This document shows positions 34,280 through 47,155 of a stretch of DNA of 64,000 nucleotides, in pieces (position 1 is the first letter of the stretch; each line of letters starts with the position of its first letter). Source of the DNA: Rotaria sordida. Its lineage: Eukaryota; Rotifera; Eurotatoria; Philodinida; Philodinidae. The position numbers and the translations under genes are program-made. The stretch covers positions 5,417 to 69,416 of the forward strand of contig CAJNOL010000659.1 of the NCBI GenBank assembly GCA_905250125.1, read 5' to 3'. The notes under the pieces are model-generated. The model made no database searches, was not told the origin of the DNA, and saw only the letters and a list, made by a program, of their open reading frames with translations.

Positions 34280-37200
34280 TTATCTTTTTGCTAGTTGAAT
34301 ACGATTTCGTTTAACCATACTATTTGCATCATCATTCATAGAAATTCCATCTTGAACACTAGCTTGATATATTGGCTGTGAAAGTGTCTGTGTAGGTCTA
34401 GGACTTGTTTGGATGCCGTAACCGGATGCTACATTTACATAGCCATCGTTGTTGATCATCTCATATTGACGATCACTATTAACTATTTACACAAGAAAGT
34501 AACATAAAAAAGACGATCCGATGAGATTTACGTACATGTAGAAGGTACTGAAATATTGTCATAGTTCATTGTGTTTGGATCAACGCTCAAATGATCATGT
34601 GCATGTGAATAATTCTTATCTTGTTCGAGTGAGTCACCATCGAGAAAACCAAAGGTTAGATCTTCTCGATCATGTTTATCATAGATTTCACTTAGAAAAA
34701 TATTTGCTAATGTTGGATTATGAATTGTCATAAGTTTATATTCATCATCATGCATATTATCATTTTCGATTTCATTTGATTCTCCAGTCGAACGAGTATG
34801 GGAATTTTGAGAGTGAAATTGTCGTCGAAGGCGCGTCTCAACAACTTCTTGTTTCTTGCGTAAGTAATCTCCATGCCTCAAGCTTTCTTTATTGATATAT
34901 TCCATCTGCGCTCGACGTTGAACACCTTTTAGCCGTTGTACATCGTTCATCTCCCTGATAGCCGCATCGATAAATGTCAAAGCATCAGTTAAAGCTTCGA
35001 TCTTTTCTATTGATTTATGACATGCTTCGTTTATTTCATCCAAACGCATATTGGCCATTTCACTAATTTGTTGTTCAGTCATACGACTAATACGTAAGGA
35101 TAAAGGACATCGACTTGATTTTTCTTTGAGCCATTTAGTATCGATTCGATCAAAATTGTGAATTTTCATAACAACACTTGTATTAAAACTTGATCGAATA
35201 TCTTCCAACAATCGACCACAACTGGCTGTATAAAGTTCTTGAATAGCGCGACGCCCATTCAAATGATGACTTCCTGTATGTGGATCTCGTTTGTTCGTTA
35301 AAAATGATTCGGAACCGTAGATTTGCTCAAGAAGTTTTTCTGGTAGAATGGATTTGAAAATATCGGCAAGAGTTGCTTTCATATACGTATTGTTTATTGT
35401 ATTATGAACAAAGACACCGTCGATAGGTTGATTAAATTTCTCATGTTTGATCTCTTTTGGAATAGAAAAGACCAATTTTAACATGCGTGCAGTAATATCA
35501 TAATGTGAATAGGCACTAATAGAATTACGTGCATAACGAATCAAACGTATGGCATCGTGAATCATTGATCGTACGACAATGTGATATTCAAGATCGACAG
35601 CATTTAAAAATTGATCATGATCGCGTAAGAGCGGATATTTTTCATTACTAAGAAGATATCGTTTGACATTAATTCTGAACATATCCAATATATATGAATA
35701 CATTTGAGTGAGCCAACAAATGCCTAGGAGGAAAGTTTCACGTAGAAGAGTGCGAAGAACATCCCGAACTGCTTTTTCCATATCGTCATAGTCGCTTGTA
35801 TTGGCGGCTAAATGTGCTGCAGCTGTTTCAATCCAATCTCGTGTAGGTTCACGTGGTTTAAAGTGTAAAATCATGTATGAAAATATGTTGTGAAGTCGTG
35901 TAAAATGACGAGAACCAACAAGACGTAGATTGAGAGTTTCATGTTCTTCCGGAAATCGTTCTTTCAATTCGTTTGCTGTTAAATAAGCACGCCATGTCAC
36001 CTGTTTCTTTCGCTTCCATTCACTGTAGTCAGCTTCAATCTCCTCGTATGTCTGACCACATCGTTCAAGTGGAAAGACGAAATCTATTTCGGATTTGTAA
36101 CCAACATATTGACAAAGAGTAGTTCGAAAATCGTTCAAATATTGAAGATAATTCTCTTGTAATGATTTGGGATCAAGCAATTTGTAGCATTCTTGTTCAC
36201 TATCGTACTTGCGTCGTGCCTCTTCGAGTTGTTCATCAATTGTCGTTTTCAATTTTGGCAGAGCAGCACGGAAAGACTATAGTGAATCAAAATAACACTA
36301 TTTGATTTTGATACGTACGAAATGTCAAATGGGTTCAAGAAATGACGAGCAGTTCTTTTTTCTTTCATGTAGAACAAAAGATGGTTAGAATTCTCTATCA
36401 TTGTGCGAATTTGAAGAAACTAAGTGACTTGTTTGCCAAAGTCAAGTGTCAAACAATTTCTTTCACGAAAAAACTACAGCTCAATCAGCGTCGTCCATAG
36501 GCATACATGGAGAATCAAAATTAGGGTCTATCTATTTTTTGTGGAAAAAAGGAGGACATCCAAGAAGAAGAACCTAGCAGACTTTATTTAAGCATGCAAA
36601 GTTGTAGAGCAAATAGTTGTCTACAAGATAAGGCATTGACGAGGTTTGTACAATGTAGAGTTCCGCTTTTATTGCAATTCTACAGACAACTCTGATCACG
36701 AATAAGAACCGAAAATTCCAGGCTCGGTCTTGGTCAAGACTCTCCTTAAAAATCTAATAAAAGCTGAATTACAAGTCGTACAAATTTCGTTCATCTCTTA
36801 TTTTGTAGAAAACTGTTTTCTCTACAATGAATTCTGAGTGCATATCTAGTCGTCGACGAAAAAAAATCTTGAGGCATTTATTTTTCTCTATAAAATTCTC
36901 GTTTTTTTCGCCTTGAAGAACGTCATTTTAAACAAGTACTACCAGCATGACTGCTTGGCGATTCCAAAAGTATTGCAAAACGTTGCTGGAAATATGACTC
37001 AAAAAACTATATCGATTTTTCGAATTCCATATTTTTCTAATCAGAATTGGTCGCAAACAGCAAGGTCATTATGCACGTTAGACCAAAAAAGGTTTACACT
37101 GGCTTTGATCTAAAAAATGTTCGACTCTCTTAATACTGATTATATCCAAACACATCTGTTGCAAGGCGCCAAAAAATCAAAATTTCAGCAAATTTTTGTT

Positions 37201-39215
37201 CTCGATTTAGTGTAGCCGAATAGAACACATCGAGTTACCCATGAACAATTAGTTTTTGAGTTTTTGTCCAAAAATTTTTCTTGGAAATATTGGGAAAACA
37301 CTAAATTCTACATATCATGATTAGAGTCGTCCATTATCACACATATGTAAATGTTTTCTTTTTTCTTCCCCTTGCAGAACATGTTAGCAACTATTTCCCA
37401 AATTCTGTAGAAGAAATTAACCAGAAGAAACATATTTAGATATGTCTTTTTGGTTAATTTTGTGAAACTCATATATATTTTCGAAGAAAATAGTGAATGT
37501 AAGTTTTAAGTCAAAGTTTTGCGACTCAGCATCCCCACCGTACACATTACAGACTATAGCAACCCTCCCCCTTCAAAAAAAAGAATTTCTGCTTGAAATG
37601 TGGAAATAATTCAAAGGTTCCAATTGCGACGATCAACCGTCATAGAAAACAACTAGAGCCTACGAGGGTTTTCACTTTATGTATTTTGTATTAGTTTAAC
37701 GAAGCTAAAGAGCTTATGTGAGTTTCACATTACGGTCTCAAAGGAGCTGTACTAACATGTTCTACAAGGTGAGAAAAACAAAATATTTACATATGTGTGA
37801 TAATGGACGACTCTAATCATGATATTTAGAATTTAGTGTTTTCCTAACATTTTCAGGGAGAAAAACAAAAATTTGTTGAAATTTCAAATTTCCAGCATCT
37901 TACTCATCACTCATGTATAGAGAAATCGGGTCAAACAAAATATATATTTCTATTGTAAGTGTTATGTTATAGATTTAGTTTCAAATAGGTACTACAAAGA
38001 AGTGATATCAGAAAGCGACATCAGTGCTTCACTCATGACTGGGTTACGCCTTCATTGATCGAAATATCACAAGTTTCATATTCAGTATGGGATACATCTG
38101 CAAGAAATAAACCACACTCATTTTGAAAGATCTGTTTTCAATGTAGTGTCACACTATCGTTTAGTTTCTGTGATAAGCTTGCAGTTAGAATTCACTACTC
38201 GTCTGTGATGGTTTACCTTGAGCCAAAGGGTTTGAATTTGATTTCGTACTACATCGATGCCAATGCGTGCGCGATATTGAACATCGAAAGGTTGATAATT
38301 ATCTGGAGGTTGACCGCTCTTTCGATTGATATCTTCGATCCATTTGTCGACTTCTTGTTGTTCTTGATGTGGTAACTCACGAAGATATTTGACATTTTCA
38401 TCGAAGGATCGTTCTGTCATTGAGTATCCACCAAAGATCATATTTGTGAAGAAAGATGGACCAAAATCTTGCAATTGCTTGGCAACATTTTTATTGACTG
38501 CTGTTCCATTTGTAAAATTTAACATGAACGAATCAAATTTGGTGTGTACAGTGATCATATTTTGACGGTAATCATGTCTTGGTGGTAGTGTAGTATCGAT
38601 ACCATTTGGTTTCGTACAGATATCGTGGATAACACGTGCTCCATGACTATTATCAGTAACCTGTGTGGTTTCTTTCACCAGGACGATCAAGAAACGAGGA
38701 TTTCGTACGAATGATTCCGCAATCTTTTCTACTGCTTGTCGATTCTCAGCAACTTTATCACCACCAACTAAACCCGGTATATCAATAATTTCGAAATCCG
38801 TATATTCAGCACTTTCGATCTCAATCCATTCTGGTTCTTGACGAAAACCTCCCGTTGTGGCATATTCTTCTTGAATATGTTTCATTAATTGTTGTAAATA
38901 ATTCGCCAGTTGAGAAGCAGTGATACCAGTTGGTCGAATAATACGAAGTTCACCAATGGGCAAAGTCGGATTATAGACGAGTCGATAAGCAACTGGACAA
39001 CGTGTGGCAACATCAGCTTGTGAGAACGAACATGGAAATCGAAGAAAATTTTGAACTAACATCGACTTGCCCGTCGATGTTTCGCCAACAATTACCAATT
39101 GAGGCACCTCGAGTTCGTTTTCGACTTTATATTTTTTAGCTATTGCTCGAAGTTGTGTGTATGCCTCGAACGCAGCCCGATCAATAACAGATTCATGAGA
39201 GATTGAATGTGCCAT
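34280..39215 (-). CDS. Dynamin-like large GTPase, three exons
   Basis: Exons on the minus strand: 38217-39215, 34536-36276 and 34280-34482. They join in frame to 981 codons (980 aa). Exon 1 is the GTPase domain: P-loop GETSTGKS (residues 44-51), switch threonine in ADVATRCPV (63-75 region), DIPG (145-148) and TKFD (225-228). Exon 2 is the middle/stalk domain with many helices and a GED-like helical end (residues about 334-913). Exon 3 encodes a polar tail ending NRIQLAKR. Splices: WLK|SFRAALPKLKTT (phase 0), and a 53-nt intron at 34483-34535 (phase 1). The first intron (36277-38216) is 1.94 kb and holds repeats. TTTCATTCAG ends 2 nt before the ATG, a likely spliced-leader acceptor. No PH domain or proline-rich tail is visible, so it resembles Mx/plant-type dynamin-like proteins rather than classical dynamin. 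It probably remodels membranes; the target is unknown. All G motifs are intact. Confidence 0.9.
37285..37860. mobile_element. Inverted-repeat element inside the dynamin intron
   Basis: Arms at about 37288-37390 and 37755-37855: GATTAGAGTCGTCCATTATC (37320) is mirrored by GATAATGGACGACTCTAATC (37799). The loop of about 365 bp contains dispersed repeat R75 copy B. Inserted within the first intron, so the gene may still be spliced. Confidence 0.78.
37437..37545 (-). repeat. Dispersed repeat R75, copy B
   Basis: On the minus strand it reads GTCGCAAAACTTTGACTTAA, ACTTACATTCACTATTTTC, TTCGAAAATATATATGAG and TTTCACAAAATTAACC. It matches copies A (12600) and C (46722) block by block. Confidence 0.65.
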
Positions 39216-39840
39216 TGCTGAATGAAAATGAATAGTAATTTGTTGTTATTTGTCGAGACGTTTTCTTTTTGAATGAGGTCCTGCCAGCAGTAGTAGTTCT
39301 TTTATATAGTGACAAATCTATTAAAGACTCTTTATAGTACCGTGATTTTTTCATTTGTTAGGAAGAAAAAAAGAAAGCAAGGCCGTCAACAACATGTCAA
39401 AACAGTCATGAATCACTGTGCGTCAACAGCAATTAAAAACACCGATAATGAAGGCTTCTTGCGGAGCGAACACAATCAATGAGCATGAATCGTTCTTCAT
39501 AAAATAGGTTTCAGCTCGAGCTATACGATAACCTTTCATATTTGTAAAGATGGTGATTTGCTGTTAATTTATTTTAAATCTAAATTTTTTAAATTTATTT
39601 AAGTACAGTTAAAATAAATTTATGTAAATCAAATTTAAATTTTGGATTTATTAAATTTTTGTACACGTAAACTGATCGCCTCTACACCCACACTCACATC
39701 CTAAGGAACAAGAACCAACTTGAAAATTCGTTTCTATGCGTTTTCGAGCATCCAGGAAGGTTTACATATACCTATTCTTCCCATACTATGGGTTATTTAA
39801 TTTCAATCTGAATTTAAACAGAAAAAGAGCACTTGATTTC

Positions 39841-39934
39841 AAATTGAAATAAGGAACTAAGGGGACTAAGGGGACTAAGGAGACTAAGGAGACTAAGGGG
39901 ACTAAGGGGACTAAGGAGACTAAGGAGACTAAGG
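39841..39934. repeat. 9-bp minisatellite with higher-order pattern
   Basis: ACTAAGGGG and ACTAAGGAG units alternate two and two (GGGG, GGGG, GGAG, GGAG), giving a 36-bp higher-order period. The array runs into the assembly gap, so its true length is unknown. Confidence 0.85.
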
Positions 39935-40034
39935 NNNNNNNNNNNNNNNNNNNNNNNNNNNNNNNNNNNNNNNNNNNNNNNNNNNNNNNNNNNNNNNNNN
40001 NNNNNNNNNNNNNNNNNNNNNNNNNNNNNNNNNN
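39935..40034. other. Assembly gap (100 N)
   Basis: Exactly 100 Ns, the usual placeholder for a gap of unknown size. The minisatellite on its left side is the likely cause. Confidence 0.99.
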
Positions 40035-40580
40035 TGCACCTATTGAAGCTCACTCTACTGATTCTGATGCTTCATATCGATTATGTTCCTCACCCTTGCA
40101 ATTGCGTAATAGGAGGGAAAAAGATCAAATAAGATTAAGATCGGTTTTTTGAATATGTTTTGTTCAGTCGAGCTATTTCGTTTGTTCCCCTTCTTCCAGT
40201 AAAGGTATTTTCCCAAAAGAAAACTAACCGAACAAGACATGAATCAAGATACGAATGTTCAATTTATGATGTTGGACTTTGCGTTGATCCATGATTTCGT
40301 ATTTATCATAACTGAACTTTTGAGCGAAACGTTCAATTTTGAAAACGCATTTTTCTAGGACAAAGTTTTTTGTGCTTTGTTATTGAGAAGCGATTTCTGT
40401 TTTCTATATAAAACAATAAAATATGTTTGTCCGATAACGTCTTTTACTATCCTTAATTATCTACGAATTTGTAAAAGTTATTTTGCAAAAAGTTTACCAG
40501 ATAGTTTTAAAAAAAAACTTAACAGTCAAGTGGTTAAAATGGTTATTTTTTGACTAAGCGATGGATGTGTTTGCATTATT

Positions 40581-41139
40581 CGTTAATAAGGTCAGATATA
40601 CTCAGGTCAAATTACAGTTCTCATCATTAAACTAAGAAATTTAAAATATAGGCTTCTGCTACCATGCCTAGATCAAAATATTCGAATTTTAGGATATTTT
40701 CACCGTATCTAAAGTACTCACAAATCAAAATTTTAGCAGAATTTTTTTTCTGTTTTCGTCATAATTGAATAGAGCTTGTCAAGGCATATAAGAAAAAGTA
40801 TGTTTCAAATTCAAAAAACAAATATTTTACGAAGTCTACGATAATATTATTTTCAGATATATAGGAAAATAGACTCAGAATTTTGATTTTCACAAGGAGT
40901 GTTTTGAATTCGAAACATACTTTTTCTTATATAACTCGACGAGCTCTATACAACCATGATGAAAAAAGGAAAAAAATTCTGCTAAAATTTTGATTTGCGA
41001 GCACGTTTCATATAATGTAAATATCGTAAAATTCGAATATCATGGTCTAGGCGTGGTAACAAAAGCTTATATTTTAAATTTCTTAGTTTAATTATGAGAG
41101 CTGTAATTTGACCCGAATATATCTAAACTTATTAACTGA
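40581..41139. mobile_element. Foldback element 4
   Basis: Arms at about 40583-40820 and 40901-41135 are reverse complements. For example, AAATTTAAAATATAGGCTT at 40637 is mirrored by AAGCTTATATTTTAAATTT at about 41064, and GTATGTTTCAAATTCAAAAC by GTTTTGAATTCGAAACATAC. The loop is about 80 bp. Non-coding. Confidence 0.82.
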
Positions 41140-43136
41140 CAATACGAACACCTCTATCACAAGCATTCTAAATGTTCAACTCATCTTTTGACTTGTTCTC
41201 TTCGTACAACATTTATATTATATTCAATGTACTCTGTATAGAACTGTTTGTACATTTTTTCATTTATATCAACTGCTAATGTAAGTCATTCGTCAAGAGA
41301 CAAAAATTGATTAAAATAGACTTGAAACATATTACATTATTTTATTCAAAACAGGGTATTGAACAGATTTCTATTTTTCAGCGAACTGCTATTATCTATG
41401 GCCGACCTCTCGGTATGTGTTAGATATTACTCGGCAACGTAAAATTTAATTGTGAGATCTAATTTTCAATGCTACTTCGAATTAATTGAAAAAAATTTGA
41501 ACTCATGTTCATTTAACTCAGAGAGATATGAAAGAAGAGATAGATCGTGCTAATAAATTAGACAAATAATTTATTCGAAAGAAAATTTCTCAAACGTCTA
41601 AATTGTTCAAAAATCAGAGGATCGAGTTTTTTTTTGTTCTGTTCTTTCGTTTATAGTTTAACATGTTCTGAATTCTATTAAGTAAAGCAGCGGGTAACAT
41701 GTTACTACTAGATCATTTTCGTTTTAAATGAATTGAATTTGTTCTCTTGTTCCTTCTCGATCACATGTTCTTCGTTTGAAGACAAACGCCTATCATCGAT
41801 CAATTGTAATAAACTAATCAGATAATTTAGATATAGAGAAAACAGAAAGACAAGAAAAAATAATATTCCAGTGATCATTTGGTTATAAACAGATATAATA
41901 ATAAATGAATACATAAAGACGATGATAAATAAACAATTATCTCGAAATAAAAATTTATTCTGACTAAAAGCTAAGAATATTGTACCTCATTCGTAAAGAA
42001 AGTGTAAACGACTCAAAATCTCGATTATTCGTTCATTAAAAGGATTATCTTATTCTTAAACCATCATTTGAAGAAATCGTCGAATGAAATTTAAGAACAA
42101 TTTAATGAAAAAAAAAACTCCAATTAGTTGAAACGTTAATGTAACAGCTAGGAATTCATTTCTCTCTGTAAAATTACAAGTAGGCATAGACATACGTCAA
42201 TTGCTCATTTTATAAAGATGCATATACATTAGTCACGAATATATATATGTAACTAAAAGTACTCTTCGTGTATGTTACTGAGTCTCTCGTTTGATACGAA
42301 ATAAATGTTAAAGGAAAAATTAGAATAATGCAAAAATCATAAAAACCTGTCCAATCAAATACTTGATAATTTTACATATGTATGTAAACGTCGGTAACAG
42401 ACGAAGGATTTTTAATGCTTTGATTTACGTTTTTGTATTTGGTGGAGATAAATGAAATATACTGCAAGTAAAAAAGATTGCGTTTTTTTTTCAATCATAG
42501 ACATTCGATTTTCAAGGAAAAACTTTTAAATATGGTGCGTATCATGAAGAGTACGATTCTCCTCGATTTGAGAATTGTCGATTCATTGTTAAAGTCATGT
42601 AAAAAGTAGTTCTTTTTAGTTATTTCTAAATTTTCCTTCATCATGATCACAAAATTCGATTGACTCTTATTCGGTGAATTTTGAACTATATTCTTAACAA
42701 TTATGTAGAATATGAACTCTTGTAAGCAAAGACTAGTAAATCGTGTAATTTTTAGAAATTATACACATATTTAAATCAAATCAAATTTCCAAAAAAATAG
42801 ACTTGGTGATCATAAAATGGTCAAAATGGTTCACGAACGATTCAATACGCATTCTAATGGTCACTTTACCATTTTTCGCTAAAAAAAAATGTATTTTAAT
42901 GGCCATTTCCTCATTATTCACTTGGCAGAGATGATCCAATATCATCTCTTCTTTCCATACGATATTATTAAGTTGAAATGTTCTAGTTCATTCGAAAGAG
43001 AAAAAAAGTTCTTAACTGAAAGTTGCCGATGTTCTGTAATATACGTATTAGTTACAAAATAATTTATATATTTTTGTGTAAAATTTGATGATAATAAAAA
43101 TGTAATTCGATCAAAAGAGTCTTTAATAAAGAAAAC
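41140..43136. other. AT-rich spacer, one possible membrane ORF
   Basis: The minus-strand frame 41708-41914 encodes a single hydrophobic helix (GILFFLVFLFSLYLNYLISL) followed by a charged tail ending in a stop. It could be a last exon, but I found no partner exons and do not recognise it. Nothing else was identified. Confidence 0.3.
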
Positions 43137-44426
43137 TTAGATAGAAGATTTCAGTATCTGAGGATGCCGTTGATCTTCTTTGACGGAGATATCGTTCGGT
43201 TCGAATACAATCCAATCATATAAGCCTGTTTCATAAAATCCCATTTTAGCCGCTAATCCCACTGATTTTTGATTATTTAAAGCTGTATACCCAAAAACAC
43301 GTTCCTGCATTTTTAACATTTCTGTCGTTAATAGAACACTTAACAGAGATGCGAGTCCGAGTCGACGAGCTTCAGGAAGCGTATATACCATGTCGAAAGA
43401 ACCATCGTATAGCAAAAGTCGCCAACCAATTAGTTTGCCATCAAGATATGCACCTGTTTTTTTTTAAAATTTACAATCAAGCTCGTTTTACACTATTCAA
43501 GAAAGATTTAGAACTGAAGAAGCATTCATTCTGGAAATATTTTTAAAAAATTCATATCAATAATTTCACAGAATATTTTCTCAAGAAGGATTCTGAACTT
43601 GCATTTTCTTCTTAAGAATATTTTCCAAAATAAAATCTTGATCATTATAAAACTATGTTGACATAAATAGATCAAAACTTACCCATGGTGCATAATTTTT
43701 TAATCGAAAATTGAATTTGATCTATGGTATACATATCATATGATTTGTAACCTCCAACTTCCATAATAATGTATGCATCTTCTGATTTCAATGGTCGAAT
43801 TTCAATTCCTATAATTGCAAATTCAGAATAATTTTAAATATTTTTTTGAAATACATTGTTACCTGGTGGAACTGTTGTTGAAAGTATTTTCAATTTTTCC
43901 ATAAATACATTTTTGTCTAATTGAAATTGAATATATGTCCATATTTCATAGTTACTAATTTTCTTCTCTTCTATAAATTGTTCGATTATCGGTGTTATAT
44001 TACGTTGTTCAATAGCACAAAACATAAGTTTCTGATTCCATGGAATACATTTTATTAACATTTCAACAAGAACATTTTTCGTATATTCTTTGTCACAAAC
44101 AATTGCAACATTCCGAATATAATTTTGAGTAAGATTCCAATTGGGAACGAGACCAGGCATAGAATAGAGTATTATAACGCATTTGATTTCAGTCGGATGA
44201 TTAACAAAGATCTGTGGATAAATATCTTCTCGAGTAATTATCTTCGAGTAGACATATGTAAGTAGTTGACAAGGAAGAAGCGATTGAGGTAATTGATCTC
44301 TCTAAAATACAATATTAAAAAATCTATTTTATTGAAATATTTTCAATGAAAAGAAAAAAAAATTACCAAAAATTTTAATACTGTCAATAGATTATCTGTG
44401 TTGAAAATATTCACTTCGATGCACAT
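43137..44426 (-). CDS. Glycine N-acyltransferase-like acetyl/acyltransferase, four exons
   Basis: Exons on the minus strand: 44367-44426, 43863-44301, 43683-43808 and 43137-43453. They join in frame to 314 codons (313 aa); introns are 65, 54 and 229 nt with GT-AG ends. The N-terminal half (CVIILYSMPGLVPNW and following) resembles the GLYAT N-terminal region. The C-terminal half is a GNAT fold with AYLDGKLIGWRLLLYDGSFD, then MVYTLPEARRLGLASLL (acyl-CoA binding; the usual RxxGxG is here RRLGLA) and VFGYTALNNQKSVGLAAKMG. Length is close to the family's usual 290-300 aa. Such enzymes transfer acyl groups from CoA to small amines such as glycine. The acceptor here cannot be told. Codon use and introns are host-like. 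A gene of the animal's own lineage is the likeliest origin. Confidence 0.85.
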
Positions 44427-46724
44427 GTTTTTTTTTCTCTCGTCTTATACACGTTCTATACGATACGATACGATAAAACAAAAATGCTTTCAAAAGTAAT
44501 ATCATGAATAAAAGTAGGCAAAACTACTTTTCATTCCTTATGTAAATAATATAGTCAATGTGAACGCACATGTTTGGTGCATCTACAGTTTAGATGCTAT
44601 TTTGGCCTTCGCTTGAAGCATTGCATATTGTGTGTCAGATGATAAGAATTTGTTAAAACAAATTGCAAGGCAATTTTGCAACAAATTTTGACGTATTTAT
44701 GACTTGGGATCTTTTATATTTCTCTTTTAAAAATTTTGATTGTGTCTTTTGAGAAAGTCAGACAATTTCAATTGTTTCTTTTTCAAAAAAAAACCAAATA
44801 GATTAGGTAAAATTGTATTGTGTTAATCAATAGAGATGTATTGATTATACATGGATGAGTTATCAACAAAAAAAATTGACAAGTTCTTATTGTTCTCCAA
44901 TCAACAAACAAGAACAACAGCAGTTATGGTGATGAAGCTGTCGATACATTTACTTCGTTCTTTCTTAATCAAAATAGATTTTCATCAGAGATGTATCAAC
45001 AGATGATAGCTCTTGTCGTCGATGTCGTAGTAAGTATTCATGCTCAACAGCAGTGTGACTTACAGATTGAATAGCTAGTTGTATCATTATCTGAAAACTG
45101 CTCATCTCATGACGTATTAATCAAAATCATATCATCAAACAAAATGCATCAATTCTTTTTTTCGTCTTGCTTACAATATGTGTGAATAACAGAAAGTTCA
45201 CAAACAAAATATTAATATTATGTTGTTTTGAAGAAGACAATTGAATAATTCGATTTCATTGCTATGTTGAGATTTGCGTGCAATGTTCAACTTAAAGATG
45301 TCCTTCACAGATATCTGTATATCTCAAGTACTTTGACAGATTTATGCAATTGTCCTCTTCGATTGAATCTGATTAGCGAGTACAAAATCTGAAAGTTGCT
45401 AATTAGCTTTTTTGCAAGACCGATCGTTTTCTATGTAAGATGTGGTCGAACTGGCATTTTCCCGTATAGTGAATCCTGAAAATATTTTTGGGTACCAACA
45501 CGTCTAAAAACATGCTTCTTCCTGCACTTGAAACGCATTTGTCAGCAAGAATTTAGTACGTTGGAACGTACTCTTTCGAAAGAAATGAGACTAAACACAT
45601 TAAAAAAGTAAATAGATTCGTTTAAGAGCGGTAAAACATGAATCGCGTTTACTGTGTTCTTGTATAGATGCGTTTGAATGCGTGTTAATGGAAACATTTG
45701 GCGCTTCTAAATACTTTTTCTCCAGTTTTCTTCCAGAACATGTATCTAGAAGCGTCAGATGTTTCATCTTAGTTCCATCCAAACACCTCTGATCTGCGTT
45801 TGGTATTTTACCTAGGATGTCACCACCTCCATATCCACCGTATTGTCCTCTTCACATATTGCTCTGATGAATAGGCGAATGCAAACGGTAAACAGTGTGT
45901 GTATGGATTGAGAAATATCATATTGTCTCCTACATATATGTATATAGGATTCATCGGTGCTGCTTATTAGCAATATTCAAAGCTAAGAGCATGAAAAGAG
46001 TAGCCAATTGAGCGTGATTGTTTCTGATTTAACAGTTGTGAATTCAAACCGATACACTGTTTGATAGTCACACTTTGTGATGAAGCCCTCTCCCCTCCCG
46101 GTAAAAAAGGCTATTTTCGTGAGAAACATCGATATTGAGATAAATGTATGGTACAACAGTCAGACGTCTGAACTTTTACATTCAACGTGGCTTTTTAGTT
46201 GAAACCCTGTTTTTGGCTAAAATTTTGAATAATTTCGGTCGCGCGCTAACCAAGGAGATAGATGCTCATCCACACGTTTTCGATTCAATAGACTCATTCG
46301 ATAGAGAACATCTTTTACATATACTCTCCAATTTTGACGTTATTTGAGTGTACTTGGTCCGAGTTGTAGGGACCATAAGATTGATTTTTTGACGAAACTT
46401 TTGCCTCCAGATGTGCCTAGTATTTGGCTGATTTCGAACATGAAATACGAGAAAGACAACTTTCTATATATGAATCCATAGAGGATTTCTTCCGCTATTT
46501 AACACGTACTGAATGAACTTCAAAGAAGGACTCTATCATATCATTTATTGATCAATACTTTGAAAAAGACAGCCTGTTTTTGCCCTCGAAAAGCTTTCAA
46601 TAGTGTTTTTATAATATCAATAGAGTGATAAATATATTTTGTATAATGAGGGGTATGTCTTTAATGTTCTGTTTCTCCGTTGCTATGGTGTGTAATGGGG
46701 GCCTGTCTGTCAGGGAGAAGGGGG
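44427..46724. other. Spacer without recognised genes
   Basis: Several short frames (45600-45782, 46144-46347) have no family resemblance. A stretch near 44930-45040 has coding-like composition but no complete frame. No inverted repeat was noticed. Confidence 0.45.
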
Positions 46725-46800
46725 GAGCCGCCAAAACTTGAACTTAAAGCTTGCACTCACTATTTGCTTCGAAAATATATGTGAGTTCCACAAAACTGTT
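46722..46800 (+). repeat. Dispersed repeat R75, copy C
   Basis: GGGGGGAGCCGCCAAAACTT, then AACTTAAAGCTTGCACTCAC, TATTTGCTTCGAAAATATAT and GTGAGTTCCACAAAACTG. It is followed directly by coding-like sequence of the gene fragment at 46797. Confidence 0.65.
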
Positions 46801-47155
46801 GCTTCATCATTATCAAATGATTCATCGCATTCATTAACAACTATAGATAAGAAAAATAAGAATTTAACAACACAAAAAAAGATAAATAAAACATTAAGTA
46901 TTAATAAAGAACGTAAAAGTTTATTTGATTTTGATGAAATCAATCAAAATATTAATAAAGAAAAACCAATTGGTAAGACTTTTATTATTGAGTATCGATT
47001 TAATGGAAAAAAATGCATCATAGTTTATAGTTTGAATTTGATTCTTAATAGGTCATCTCATGGATATCTTCGAAGAAGTTGCGCAAATTTATTCAAACAT
47101 TCTCTCACTGGAACAACAGATGAGGAAAAGCATACAAGGAGGAGAAGGCAAACTT
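46797..47155 (+). pseudogene. Internal fragment of an unknown host gene (two exons)
   Basis: The first exon piece (46797-46971) encodes a Ser/Lys/Asn-rich stretch with RKSLFDFDEINQNINKEKPI. A GT-AG intron (about 46972-47051) follows, and the second piece (47052-47150) encodes GHLMDIFEEVAQIYSNILSL and a helical end. The pieces join in phase 1. The fragment has no start and no natural end: on the left it emerges from repeat R75, on the right it stops at the tail of the GNAT gene. No family recognised; coiled-coil character. It looks like a broken gene between two rearrangement junctions. Confidence 0.45.

Noticed and set aside
39814..40053. Ser/Leu-rich frame crossing the Ns
   Set aside because: Encoded by the 9-bp minisatellite and the gap; not a gene.
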